Assembly: GCF_000280055.1 (NCBI RefSeq)
Contig: NZ_ALAB01000028.1
Coordinates: forward strand, 1 to 64,000
Source of the DNA: Alishewanella aestuarii B11
Lineage (GTDB): Bacteria > Pseudomonadota > Gammaproteobacteria > Enterobacterales > Alteromonadaceae
Length of the DNA stretch: 64,000 nt
Direction: 5' to 3'
Positions within the stretch are counted from its first letter, which is position 1. Every line of letters begins with the position of its first letter. Positions 56,853 through 64,000 of this stretch are shown piece after piece. A program made the position numbers and the translations under genes. The notes below the pieces were generated by a model that had not been told where the DNA came from, searched no databases, and worked only from the letters and a program-made list of their open reading frames with translations.

Positions 56853-57046
56853 AGTTATGTCCTCTTGGTCGTTGCTTGCAGTCTGGTCACTGCAACGTCA
56901 TTCCGGTGAATGAATGGGCTCAATTATAAGAAAGATCAGAGCAAAAGCATATTAACACTAATGCACACACACTTATAATGGTTATAAATTTGCTGAATAC
57001 AAAGCGTCAGGCAGGTAATTTTAATTTATAGTGGTCTGACCAAGGC

Positions 57047-57096
57047 AGCAAAAAGCCGTGGCACCTTGCGATTTCCAAACAAGGTAACCACGGCTT
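57047..57096 (-). terminator. Long-stem terminator after the M13 peptidase gene
   Basis: AAGCCGTGG at 57053-57061 pairs with CCACGGCTT at 57088-57096, and inside it ACCTTG pairs with CAAGGT. On the minus strand the stem is followed by TTTTT-rich sequence, 25 bases after the stop codon. Confidence 0.82.
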
Positions 57097-57121
57097 GATT
57101 ATAGTGACAGCGCGCTATGGA

Positions 57122-59200
57122 TTACCAGATCTTAACGCGCTGCTCGACCGGTAAATACATCGCATCACCTTCTTTAATATCAAAGGCGGTATAAAACTCC
57201 GGCATATTTGGCAGCACGCCAATTACCCGATAATGGGCTGGCGAGTGCGGACCTGTGCTTAGCTGACGACGCAGCGCTTCTTCGCGGAACTTGGTGCGCC
57301 AGATTTGGGCCCAGCTGATAAAGAAGCGTTGTTCACCGGTAAAGCCATCCATCACCGGTGCTTGCTGACCATTTAGTGATAACTGATAGGCTTTCAGGGC
57401 TACCGTCATACCGCCGAGGTCACCGATATTCTCACCCAGTGCCACTGCACCGTTCACATTAACACCCGGCAGCGGCTCAAAGCGATTATACTGACCAATC
57501 AGCTTGGCACCGCGGGCCTGGAACTGAGCTTTATCCTGCTCGGTCCACCAGTTACGCAGGTTACCGTCACCGTCGTATTTAGCACCCTGATCGTCAAAGC
57601 CATGGCCGATTTCATGGCCAATTACTGCACCGATACCGCCGTAGTTTACGGCATCATCGGCTGCCATATTAAAGAACGGTGGCTGCAAAATGGCGGCCGG
57701 GAACACGATTTCGTTATTCACCGGGTTGTAGTAAGCGTTGACCGTTTGCGGTGTCATAAACCATTCGTCTTTATCGATTGGCTTGCCCAACTTGCTCACC
57801 ATCTCATCATAGCCCCAGTGACTGGCACGGATAAAGTTACCGACCAGATCATTGGCCTTGATCTCCAGCGCGGAGTAATCTTTCCACTTGTTCGGATAAC
57901 CAATTTTCGGCGTAAATTTGCTCAGTTTTTCCAAAGCCGCGACCTTGGTGTCTTCGCTCATCCACTCCAGCTCTTTGATCGACACCTCATAGGCTTTAAT
58001 CAGATTGGCAACCAGCACTTCCATCCGTGCCTTAGCGGCAGGGCTGAAATGACGCTCAACATATAGCTTACCAGTCAGCTCGCCCAGCACCTGATCGGCA
58101 GCATCGACAGCGCGCTTCCAACGTGGTTGTTGCTCCTGAATACCACTTAAGGTGGTGCCATAGAACGCAAAACGACGGTCAGCAAAGGCACTGTTCAGCT
58201 TATCGGCGTAGCTGTTAACGGTTTTAATGGTCAGGTAGTCCTGCCAGCTTTGCAGATCGCTGCCGGCAATCACCTGGCCTAAGCCAGCAAAATAACTTGG
58301 CTGACGCACAATAATATCGCTGACCTGAGCCAGCTTTACGCCCTCAGCATAGGCAGCCCAATCAAAGGCGCCCAGGCTATTATTCAGCTCTGTGTTGCTG
58401 AGTTTATTGTAGGTCTTATCGGCATTACGGCTATCGAGACGGGTCCAGTGATGTTCTGCCAGCGCTTTTTCCAGCTGATACACCCGCTCCGCTGCGGCAG
58501 CCGCATCGCTATGGCCTGCCAGCGCGAACATATCGCTCAGATAGGCTTTATATTCACTGATAATTTTCAGTGAGGCCTCATCATCTTTAAAGTAGTAATC
58601 GCGATCTGGTAACCCCAGGCCACCCTGATTTAAATACACCGCATACTGGGTAGAGTTTTTCGCATCGTTATTAACAAACCAGCTAAATGGAATCGCAATG
58701 CCATCACGTTGTAAGCGGGCAAATATTGCGGGTAGCTGTGCCTTGTCACTTAGCGCTTTAATCGCATCCAGCTGCGGCTGCAGCGGGCTTAAACCCAGCT
58801 CTTCGATAACAGACTGGTCCATAAAGCTGTTATAGAAGTGTCCCAGCTTTTGTTCGTCCGAACCGGCGGCTAAATCAGTCCGGGCAGAGACTTCTTCGAT
58901 AATGGCTTTTACCGCCTGCTGCGATTGATCTGCCAGAATATGGAAAGAGCCATAGGTGGCTTTGTCGGCAGGAATTTCAGTTTCAGCCAGCCATTTGCCA
59001 TTTACCGCCAGGAAAAAATCCTGACCAAAGGCCACGCTTGAGTCAAAGTACTGGGTATCAATACCTGATACCAGGGCAGCCTGTTGCTGGGTAACTGCAG
59101 GTTTGGCCGCCGCACTTTGCTCGGGGGCATTTTGCTTACCACAGGCACTCAGGCCAAGAGCCAGGGCTACCGCACTGGCCACTAAGGTGATTTTTTTCAT
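57122..59200 (-). CDS. M13-family zinc endopeptidase lipoprotein (PepO-like)
   Basis: Neprilysin-type metallopeptidase of 692 residues, secreted as a lipoprotein: the signal peptide ends in LGLSAC with the lipobox Cys at about residue 20. The catalytic site is VIGHEIGHGFDDQGAKYD (HExxH) near residue 538, with the third ligand Glu in ALGENIGDLGG, and NAYYNPVNNEIVFPAAIL forms the conserved substrate cleft. C-terminal CXXW of eukaryotic members is replaced by VKIW. It likely degrades peptides in the periplasm; specific substrates are unknown. Confidence 0.93.
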   Translation of the reverse strand: MKKITLVASAVALALGLSACGKQNAPEQSAAAKPAVTQQQAALVSGIDTQYFDSSVAFGQDFFLAVNGKWLAETEIPADKATYGSFHILADQSQQAVKAIIEEVSARTDLAAGSDEQKLGHFYNSFMDQSVIEELGLSPLQPQLDAIKALSDKAQLPAIFARLQRDGIAIPFSWFVNNDAKNSTQYAVYLNQGGLGLPDRDYYFKDDEASLKIISEYKAYLSDMFALAGHSDAAAAAERVYQLEKALAEHHWTRLDSRNADKTYNKLSNTELNNSLGAFDWAAYAEGVKLAQVSDIIVRQPSYFAGLGQVIAGSDLQSWQDYLTIKTVNSYADKLNSAFADRRFAFYGTTLSGIQEQQPRWKRAVDAADQVLGELTGKLYVERHFSPAAKARMEVLVANLIKAYEVSIKELEWMSEDTKVAALEKLSKFTPKIGYPNKWKDYSALEIKANDLVGNFIRASHWGYDEMVSKLGKPIDKDEWFMTPQTVNAYYNPVNNEIVFPAAILQPPFFNMAADDAVNYGGIGAVIGHEIGHGFDDQGAKYDGDGNLRNWWTEQDKAQFQARGAKLIGQYNRFEPLPGVNVNGAVALGENIGDLGGMTVALKAYQLSLNGQQAPVMDGFTGEQRFFISWAQIWRTKFREEALRRQLSTGPHSPAHYRVIGVLPNMPEFYTAFDIKEGDAMYLPVEQRVKIW

Positions 59201-59313
59201 TGTTATATCCTGTTATACGCGGGAAAAAAGAGTGAACATCTCATCTTACGCCCTCTGTCTGGCCTTGCCAATTTGTGCCAGGCATAAAGTTGTAACAAAG
59301 TATGAGAAAGGCC

Positions 59314-60405
59314 TTAACTGCTGCTTTCCAACGCAAAACCATGTTCGCCCTGCTCAAAAATGACATTAGCCCGCCCCACCAACAGCGGATCGGGGAGCCC
59401 TATCGCCGCCGCATCTTTGTTCTCGTATGGCAGGCGCTGCAACACGTAACGCATCGCATTAAGGCGGGCCCGTTTTTTACAATCGGATTTAATCACCGTC
59501 CAGGGCGCATAGCTGGTATCCGTTGCAGCAAACATCGCTTCTTTGGCCTGAGTATAGTGATCCCATTTATCCAGCGATGCCAGATCGATGGGGCTTAACT
59601 TCCACTGCTTTAACGGATGGGCTTCTCGCTCGGTAAAGCGGCGCCGCTGCTCGTCGCGACTAACGGAAAACCAGAGCTTAATCAGATGAATGCCGCTACG
59701 CACCAGTTGGCGCTCAAAGTCTGGCGCTTGCAGCATAAATTCCTGATACTCCTCATCACTGCAAAAACCCATTACCCGCTCAACACCCGCTCTGTTGTAC
59801 CAGGAGCGGTCAAATAACACGATTTCCCCCCGGGTGGGTAGCTGTGCCACATAACGCTGAAAATACCACTGCCCCTGCTCAACCGTGGTCGGTTTCTCGA
59901 GCGCAACCACGCGGGCGCCACGCGGATTCAGATGCTCCATAAAGCGCTTGATGGTGCCGCCTTTGCCTGCCGCATCCCGCCCCTCAAACAGGATCACCAG
60001 GCGCTGGCCGCTGGCTTTAACCCAGTGCTGTAACTTTAACAGTTCGACCTGCAGCTGATATTTCTGCTGTTCGTAGCTTTTGCGACTTAAGCGGTTCTGG
60101 TAAGGATAGCCGCCACTGCGCCAGTCAGTGGCCAATTGCTGGTCGGCTTTCAGACGGCGTTTTTCTGACTGCGCCGATTCGCCCTTAAGTAACGCCTTAC
60201 TCAGTTGTGTCAGATCATCCGGTGACAAGCCTTCCAACATCGCCAGTAAATGCTCGGATAACTGGTGCAAATCGCCAGCCGCCCGGGCGGCAATAATGTC
60301 TTCAATCGCTACTGCCTTGGCCTGCTGACTGGCGCTAAGCCTTTGTGTCACCCGTTCAGTTTGCGGATCCTGCGCTGTCGTCTCAGCCTGGACTTTCTCG
60401 GTCAT
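59314..60405 (-). CDS. ppk2: Polyphosphate kinase 2 (PPK2 family)
   Basis: Polyphosphate-driven nucleotide kinase, phosphorylating ADP, GDP or AMP from polyphosphate. Walker A is GRDAAGKGGTIKRFM near residue 154; Walker B with the lid is IVLFDRSWYNRAGVERVMGF; the Arg-rich lid is SVSRDEQRRRFTERE. The 363 residues carry a 100-residue helical N-terminal extension. The class I or II assignment needs the residue after the Walker Asp and is not certain here. The second of two adjacent ATGs (60405) lies five bases after AGGAG; a longer ORF would overlap the upstream gene. It follows the DUF3612 regulator by 20 bases. Confidence 0.92.
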   Translation of the reverse strand: MTEKVQAETTAQDPQTERVTQRLSASQQAKAVAIEDIIAARAAGDLHQLSEHLLAMLEGLSPDDLTQLSKALLKGESAQSEKRRLKADQQLATDWRSGGYPYQNRLSRKSYEQQKYQLQVELLKLQHWVKASGQRLVILFEGRDAAGKGGTIKRFMEHLNPRGARVVALEKPTTVEQGQWYFQRYVAQLPTRGEIVLFDRSWYNRAGVERVMGFCSDEEYQEFMLQAPDFERQLVRSGIHLIKLWFSVSRDEQRRRFTEREAHPLKQWKLSPIDLASLDKWDHYTQAKEAMFAATDTSYAPWTVIKSDCKKRARLNAMRYVLQRLPYENKDAAAIGLPDPLLVGRANVIFEQGEHGFALESSS

Positions 60406-60425
60406 CATATCTCCTACGCGCTGTG

Positions 60426-61934
60426 TTAAGTGGCAACCTCGCATTGATAACAACTGGGCGAGCGCGGGCAGCTGCCGCCCCGGGCGCAAATCAGTTGTGC
60501 GGGTTTATTCATGCTACGGCTAACCCAGTTGATATTCAGAATATTGGCCACCCGCTTCAAGGTGGTTTGAATATTTTGCGGCACAGTAGCAGCGCCACCG
60601 TAACTGATACAACGTGCCTTCATCTCCTGCGCCAGCGCATCGGCATCCAGCCCCTGAGCCGCCAGAGCCGGATTCAAATCAATACCAGCACATAATACAT
60701 GGTCATTACCGGCCAAATCTTTGACCTTGGTCGACTCACAGCAATAAATTCTCGGTTGTCCCTGCACATCCAGTAAAGATAGTTGCGCCGCACTACCCGA
60801 TTCTTTTACCTCAAACATCCGGAATACCGCCCAGTGTTGGCACGGGTCCTGGACTTGTCGCATATTGCCCCAGGGCAGCGGGATACCATTACCGCGATAC
60901 ACTGCCTTTAATTTACCGGGGCTGTACGCATCAAAATAGTGCCAGTGCGGATAGGGTGATACTGCCGTCATCCGCCGCATCGCCACCGAAGCCGACACTT
61001 CAGCCTGCAAGTGACTGGCAATTTCGTAGCCACGCCGCTCCAGCAACTGCCGGAATGGCTGTTTCGGGCACAGCAGCGCACCGGCAAAAAAGCTCGACTC
61101 AAAGTCGCGCCAGGCATGCAAAATGTCCTGCGGTGCCATGCTACTGCTGTCAGCGAACACATCGTCATGCGCCCCGCCGACTGCCATGGAGCTTTTCACG
61201 CCATCTTTGTTATGCAGTACCGCATGGCCAATATGTACTGCCAGCTCATATTTTAGCCGGGTTGGCCATTGCTGCAGGATCCGGTGCAAATGCAAACTCT
61301 GCGGTGGCACAAAAAACGAGGTCTGAATATTATTCGAGCGGACGCCCAATTCGTCGATTAGCTCACGCGGCGCTTCATCAAACCAGTGAATACTCAGTCC
61401 CAGTTGTTTGACAATGGCCAGCAATTCGTCAACCGATAACGGTAGCCGCTTTAACCCCACTTCTTCAGCGGCGCGCTCCAGCTCAGGAAAGTGGTTCTGG
61501 TGATGCTCCTGATGGGCGCGAATTAATAGCTGAGCAAACTGCCGGCCACTGGTGCCGGTTTGCGACAACAACTCTGGGATCGCAATTTGCAGAATATCGC
61601 CGCTAAACAAAAAGCCTGGCTCCAACGGCATACCATTTAAGCCACCCTTGCTTTGCTTCGGTAGCACCAGATCCTGCTCCTCCGCTTCGCCATCCAAAAA
61701 CCAGTCCAGCTCTTTTTGAAACACCTGCGCAATAACTTCCAACATTTCGACGGCCGGCACCCGCTTACCGCGCTCAATCATCGATAAATAAGATACCGAG
61801 GGCGCCGCTTCCGGATTCAGCCGCACACAACGGGTCGACAGATCTTCAATAGTTAAGTTATTGCGTTTACGCAAATTTCTTATTTTAGTGCCCAGAAAAT
61901 GGGACTTACGCAGCAGACTTTTGTTGATTTTCAT
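60426..61934 (-). CDS. XRE-family DUF3612 transcriptional regulator
   Basis: A 502-residue regulator of the XRE/ImmA-IrrE type with a DUF3612 C-terminal half. The helix-turn-helix is at about residues 14-70 (IEDLSTRCVRL, then SVSYLSMIERGKRVPAVEML). A middle region has an IrrE-like stretch (ELAVHIGHAVLHN) in which the HExxH Glu is replaced, so protease activity is unlikely. The C-terminus ends in a four-Cys patch (CARGGSCPRSPSCYQC). Relatives of this ScfR/RamB/PrpR-like type sense acetate, propionate or glyoxylate-shunt metabolism, an inference here. Divergent from the malate-synthase-like fragment; ppk2 is downstream. Confidence 0.85.
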   Translation of the reverse strand: MKINKSLLRKSHFLGTKIRNLRKRNNLTIEDLSTRCVRLNPEAAPSVSYLSMIERGKRVPAVEMLEVIAQVFQKELDWFLDGEAEEQDLVLPKQSKGGLNGMPLEPGFLFSGDILQIAIPELLSQTGTSGRQFAQLLIRAHQEHHQNHFPELERAAEEVGLKRLPLSVDELLAIVKQLGLSIHWFDEAPRELIDELGVRSNNIQTSFFVPPQSLHLHRILQQWPTRLKYELAVHIGHAVLHNKDGVKSSMAVGGAHDDVFADSSSMAPQDILHAWRDFESSFFAGALLCPKQPFRQLLERRGYEIASHLQAEVSASVAMRRMTAVSPYPHWHYFDAYSPGKLKAVYRGNGIPLPWGNMRQVQDPCQHWAVFRMFEVKESGSAAQLSLLDVQGQPRIYCCESTKVKDLAGNDHVLCAGIDLNPALAAQGLDADALAQEMKARCISYGGAATVPQNIQTTLKRVANILNINWVSRSMNKPAQLICARGGSCPRSPSCYQCEVAT

Positions 61935-61935
61935 T

Positions 61936-61973
61936 TTGTAAAATTCACACTGTAAAATTTTTATTGTGAAATT
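61936..61973. promoter_or_regulatory. Three direct repeats at 14-bp spacing between DUF3612 gene and malate-synthase-like gene
   Basis: TTGTAAAATT (61936-61945), CTGTAAAATT (61950-61959) and TTGTGAAATT (61964-61973) are three near-identical 10-base direct repeats, each starting 14 bases after the last. They begin directly at the start codon of the regulator gene and lie in the divergent promoter region. They look like an operator array for the DUF3612 regulator. Confidence 0.65.
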
Positions 61974-62080
61974 ATGCTTAAAACTAATCTAGACTAGATT
62001 TCAAGCAATAGCAAAAGCTAGTGCCAAAACTAAGCCTTATCAGAGGCAAAATACCGACCCTACCCGATGAGGAACACAAG

Positions 62081-62578
62081 ATGACAACTTTAGCTAACCC
62101 ACTGCAGCAGGAGCTGCATATCCAGCAGCAAATCCAATTGATCACCGAGCTGAACCAACAGCATGTGCGCCAGGTCATGGATTACTCAAAAGGTTTTCTG
62201 GACAAAACCTTCCCACTGGCCCGGGGTTCGCATAAAGATGTCGCCAGCTATGTGGTGTACTACCAGCAACTACTGGCGTTTTTTCATGATGGCAGTACCA
62301 GCGGTTTAAAAGAACCGGCACAATTTATTGCCCTGATTGGCCACCGCGAATCACCAGAAGCGCTGTTGCTGCAGAATGAAGAGCGCCATGTTGAATTGAT
62401 CCTGAACCGGCGTGGGCTACAGGGTAGTCAGGATCCGGCTGGCATTGACGATATTCAGCTGCAAACCACCACGCCGGACTGCAATTGGTTTAGCCTGATC
62501 AGTGGCCGGCAGATCAGCTGCCGCAGCCGTGCGGAAAAAAGCTTTACCGCCAAAGATGGTCAACCCTTTCAACTTTAA
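62081..62578 (+). CDS. Free-standing malate synthase G-like domain (MSG fragment)
   Basis: A 165-residue protein that aligns by eye with one internal segment (about residues 160-345) of the 723-residue malate synthase G. FLDKTFPLARGSHKDVASY corresponds to MSG FLDESLPLENGSYQDV, LKEPAQFIAL to LRTPAQFVGY, ALLLQNEERHVELIL to CILLKNNGLHIELQI, QDPAGIDDIQL to DDPAHINDVIV, and FTAKDGQPFQL to YTAADGSEISL. About 35 residues carrying the CEDSVAAVDAEDK active-site part are missing, and the TIM-barrel catalytic residues lie outside, so it cannot be a synthase. Start at 62081 with GAGGA seven bases upstream. It is divergent from the DUF3612 regulator. Confidence 0.7.
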   Translation: MTTLANPLQQELHIQQQIQLITELNQQHVRQVMDYSKGFLDKTFPLARGSHKDVASYVVYYQQLLAFFHDGSTSGLKEPAQFIALIGHRESPEALLLQNEERHVELILNRRGLQGSQDPAGIDDIQLQTTTPDCNWFSLISGRQISCRSRAEKSFTAKDGQPFQL

Positions 62579-62584
62579 GCTGCT

Positions 62585-62608
62585 CCGGCAACCTGCTGCG
62601 GTTGCCGG
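62585..62608 (+). terminator. Hairpin after the malate-synthase-like gene
   Basis: CCGGCAACC at 62585-62593 pairs perfectly with GGTTGCCGG at 62600-62608, seven bases after the stop codon, followed by CGTCTTAC. The stem is strong but the T-tract is weak. Confidence 0.5.
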
Positions 62609-62669
62609 CGTCTTACTCCGGGGTTAAGCTGTGTGCATCTGCTTGTCGTGAGATCTGGCCTAACCCTGA

Positions 62670-63581
62670 ATGCTTGAACTTAAACACCTGAAAACACTAA
62701 CAACACTGGCAAAAACCGGTAGTTTACAGGCGGCGGCGCTGGAACTCTGTGTTACCCAATCCGCCCTCTCCCATCAACTGGGTCAGTTAGAGCAACGGCT
62801 TGGGCAAAGGTTATTTCAGCGTAAAAGTCAGCCGCTACAGTTTACGGCTAGCGGCCAGGCGTTGCTGGAATTGGCACAGCGGGTGCTGCCTGATGTGGCA
62901 CACACACTCAGACAGTTACAGCAGCCTGGCGACGCAAACGCCACTTTAGTATTAAGTGTGGAGTGTCATGCCTGTTTTCACTGGATCCTGCCGGCACTGC
63001 GTCTGTATCGGCAGCAGAATCCGGCACTGACCATCACCCTCAGCCATGAAATTGAGCATGATGCTGTCACCAGTTTATTAACTGGCGAGCTGGATATTGT
63101 GCTAACCACCGATCTGCGCCATGCCGACAAGTTGCAGCTTTATCCGTTATTTGAGCTGGAGTTAGTGTTGTTGGTGAGCCCGGATCATCCGTTGGCTCAG
63201 GCAGAGCAGATTACACCGGCGCTGCTGCAGCATGAGGTGATCCTAAGCTACCCGATCCCAGCTGAGCGGCAGGACTTATTCCGCTGTTTTATGCCGGATC
63301 TCAGCTTTAAAGGTCAACTCAAAGCCGTCGCCCAAGGCAGCCAAATTGTGCAATTGGTCGCAGCGGGCCAGGGCATTGCTGCCCTGCCGCGCTGGATGGC
63401 GGAACCCTTTGCCAGTCAAGGCCTGTTGGTTAGCAAAACCCTGGGTACTGCTGGCTTATGGCGCCCGATGTATTTGCTACACCGGCCTAATCAGGCCCCT
63501 GCCAGCGCACTTGCTGCTCTGGCAGAGGTGTTCCGGCAAGCCGCACCAGAGTCAACCCGCCCGGTTCAACTCCCAAAATAA
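62670..63581 (+). CDS. metR: LysR-family regulator MetR
   Basis: Homocysteine-responsive activator of methionine-biosynthesis genes (metE, metH, glyA in E. coli). 303 residues: winged helix-turn-helix at the N-terminus (LKHLKTLTTLAKTGSLQAAA, QSALSHQLGQLEQRLGQRLF), then a periplasmic-binding-protein-like effector domain. The MetR-specific match is strong: RKSQPLQFTASGQALLELA and VECHACFHWILPAL correspond to MetR RKSQPLRFTPQGEILLQLA and IECHSCIQWLTPAL, and GIAALPRWMAEPFASQGLLV closes the domain. No metE or other methionine gene is in the window. Confidence 0.9.
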   Translation: MLELKHLKTLTTLAKTGSLQAAALELCVTQSALSHQLGQLEQRLGQRLFQRKSQPLQFTASGQALLELAQRVLPDVAHTLRQLQQPGDANATLVLSVECHACFHWILPALRLYRQQNPALTITLSHEIEHDAVTSLLTGELDIVLTTDLRHADKLQLYPLFELELVLLVSPDHPLAQAEQITPALLQHEVILSYPIPAERQDLFRCFMPDLSFKGQLKAVAQGSQIVQLVAAGQGIAALPRWMAEPFASQGLLVSKTLGTAGLWRPMYLLHRPNQAPASALAALAEVFRQAAPESTRPVQLPK

Positions 63582-63582
63582 T

Positions 63583-63604
63583 TCAGGCTCCCGCAGGAGC
63601 CTGA
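63583..63604. terminator. Hairpin between metR and the edge gene
   Basis: TCAGGCTCC at 63583-63591 pairs with GGAGCCTGA at 63596-63604 around CGCA, between two convergent genes. T-runs are short on both sides, so it is a weak bidirectional terminator at best. Confidence 0.5.
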
Positions 63605-63631
63605 TTGCTAAATCGGTTATTACAACAGACT

Positions 63632-64000
63632 TTATTCCGCAGCCTGCTGCGCAACCTGCGTTGACGCAATACCGTTGATGCTCATGGTCAGGCGTTGCAG
63701 ATTTGCCACCGTCAGCTCTGAATTGTCCAGCTTAACCGCCAGCATCAGATCCTGCAGCGCAGCCACTTTATCACCGGCCATCAGGTTCATTACGGCTCTG
63801 TTATTCAGTGCCAGTGCCCGCATCTCGCGTTTAGCGGAGCGCGGCACGGCCTGCAAAGTACCGGCACGCTGCACGGCGTCAGTACAGGCTGCCTCGGCTG
63901 ATGCGAAGTCAGCAGTGCGGCTGTACGCGACACACAGGCTTAACTGGCGGAAGAACGGATCCGTATCGGCCTGACGGGGGCTCACCGCCTGTTCGATCCC
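63632..64000 (-). CDS. Hypothetical TPR-like protein (5' end outside window)
   Basis: The reading frame is open to the window edge, so the gene is partial and its start lies outside; a GTG inside the window is not necessarily the start. The visible 120 or so residues form helix pairs resembling TPR units, for example AYSRTADFASAEAACTDAVQRA and ALNNRAVMNLMAGDKVAALQDLMLAVKLD. Two Cys (LCVAYS and AACTDA) are spaced about 17 apart. This looks like the C-terminal part of a tetratricopeptide protein of unknown role, possibly periplasmic. Confidence 0.6.
   Translation of the reverse strand, partial: GIEQAVSPRQADTDPFFRQLSLCVAYSRTADFASAEAACTDAVQRAGTLQAVPRSAKREMRALALNNRAVMNLMAGDKVAALQDLMLAVKLDNSELTVANLQRLTMSINGIASTQVAQQAAE

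Noticed and set aside
60406-60489. N-terminal extension of ppk2 into the DUF3612 gene
   Set aside because: The extension overlaps the end of the upstream gene and lacks similarity, while an AGGAG lies just before the ATG at 60405.

Overview
The window is chromosomal DNA of a gammaproteobacterium, most likely an Alteromonadales/Chromatiales-type aquatic genus such as Rheinheimera, Arsukibacterium or Alishewanella. I infer this from gene order and family content (djlA / lptD-surA-pdxA-rsmA-apaG-apaH, rapA-rluA, rplU-rpmA-cgtA, mdh/argR, acnB-yacL, glnK-amtB, a DUF3612 regulator). The genus is from memory of similar genomes, not from a search. Coding density is high, with 61 supported protein genes, and there are no rRNA or tRNA genes that I can see.

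Layout. 1-10 kb: a GAF-GGDEF cyclase, an aldehyde dehydrogenase, a frameshifted lipocalin, the dipeptidase PepD, a LysE exporter, a DUF502 membrane protein, a thioesterase, and a three-gene higB-higA-SRPBCC operon behind a twin palindrome. 10-22 kb: a periplasmic-type ATP-dependent DNA ligase, MtgA, YihY, an MntA-HepT (nucleotidyltransferase/HEPN) module, a FAN1-like nuclease fused to a DnaQ-type exonuclease, a CaCA antiporter, MtfA, a TerB protein and a NatAB-type ABC exporter. Two different MITE-like elements of about 266-269 bp lie here, and a second, edge-truncated copy of one of them opens the window. 22-33 kb: a hydroxyacid dehydrogenase, a TPR protein with a GGDEF-like tail, two pseudouridine synthases, an orphan membrane sensor, PhoH, RapA and an OmpA-like porin. 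34-45 kb: the outer-membrane biogenesis / RNA-modification cluster, a chemoreceptor and FolA. 45-50 kb: CgtA, the L27 and L21 ribosomal proteins, IspB, Mdh and ArgR. 50-54 kb: a DyP-type haem protein with altered active-site residues, a long non-coding interval that reads as a CsrB-family regulatory RNA, then amtB-glnK behind a sigma-54-type promoter. 54-64 kb: YacL, AcnB, an M13 peptidase, PPK2, a DUF3612 regulator divergent from a small protein that looks like an isolated domain of malate synthase G, MetR, and a gene cut by the right edge.

The points most worth following are (i) the CsrB-like RNA at about 51.18-51.64 kb, with some 26 GGA triplets and at least five hairpins carrying GGA in the loop; (ii) the DUF3612 regulator, its three operator-like direct repeats at 14-bp spacing, and the adjacent malate-synthase-G-like fragment; (iii) the YfeX-like DyP protein in which the distal Arg appears to be Gln; (iv) the FAN1-DnaQ fusion; (v) a MITE whose terminal repeat supplies the last codons or stop codon of two genes; and (vi) a hairpin upstream of glnK that fits both an intrinsic terminator and an NtrC site.
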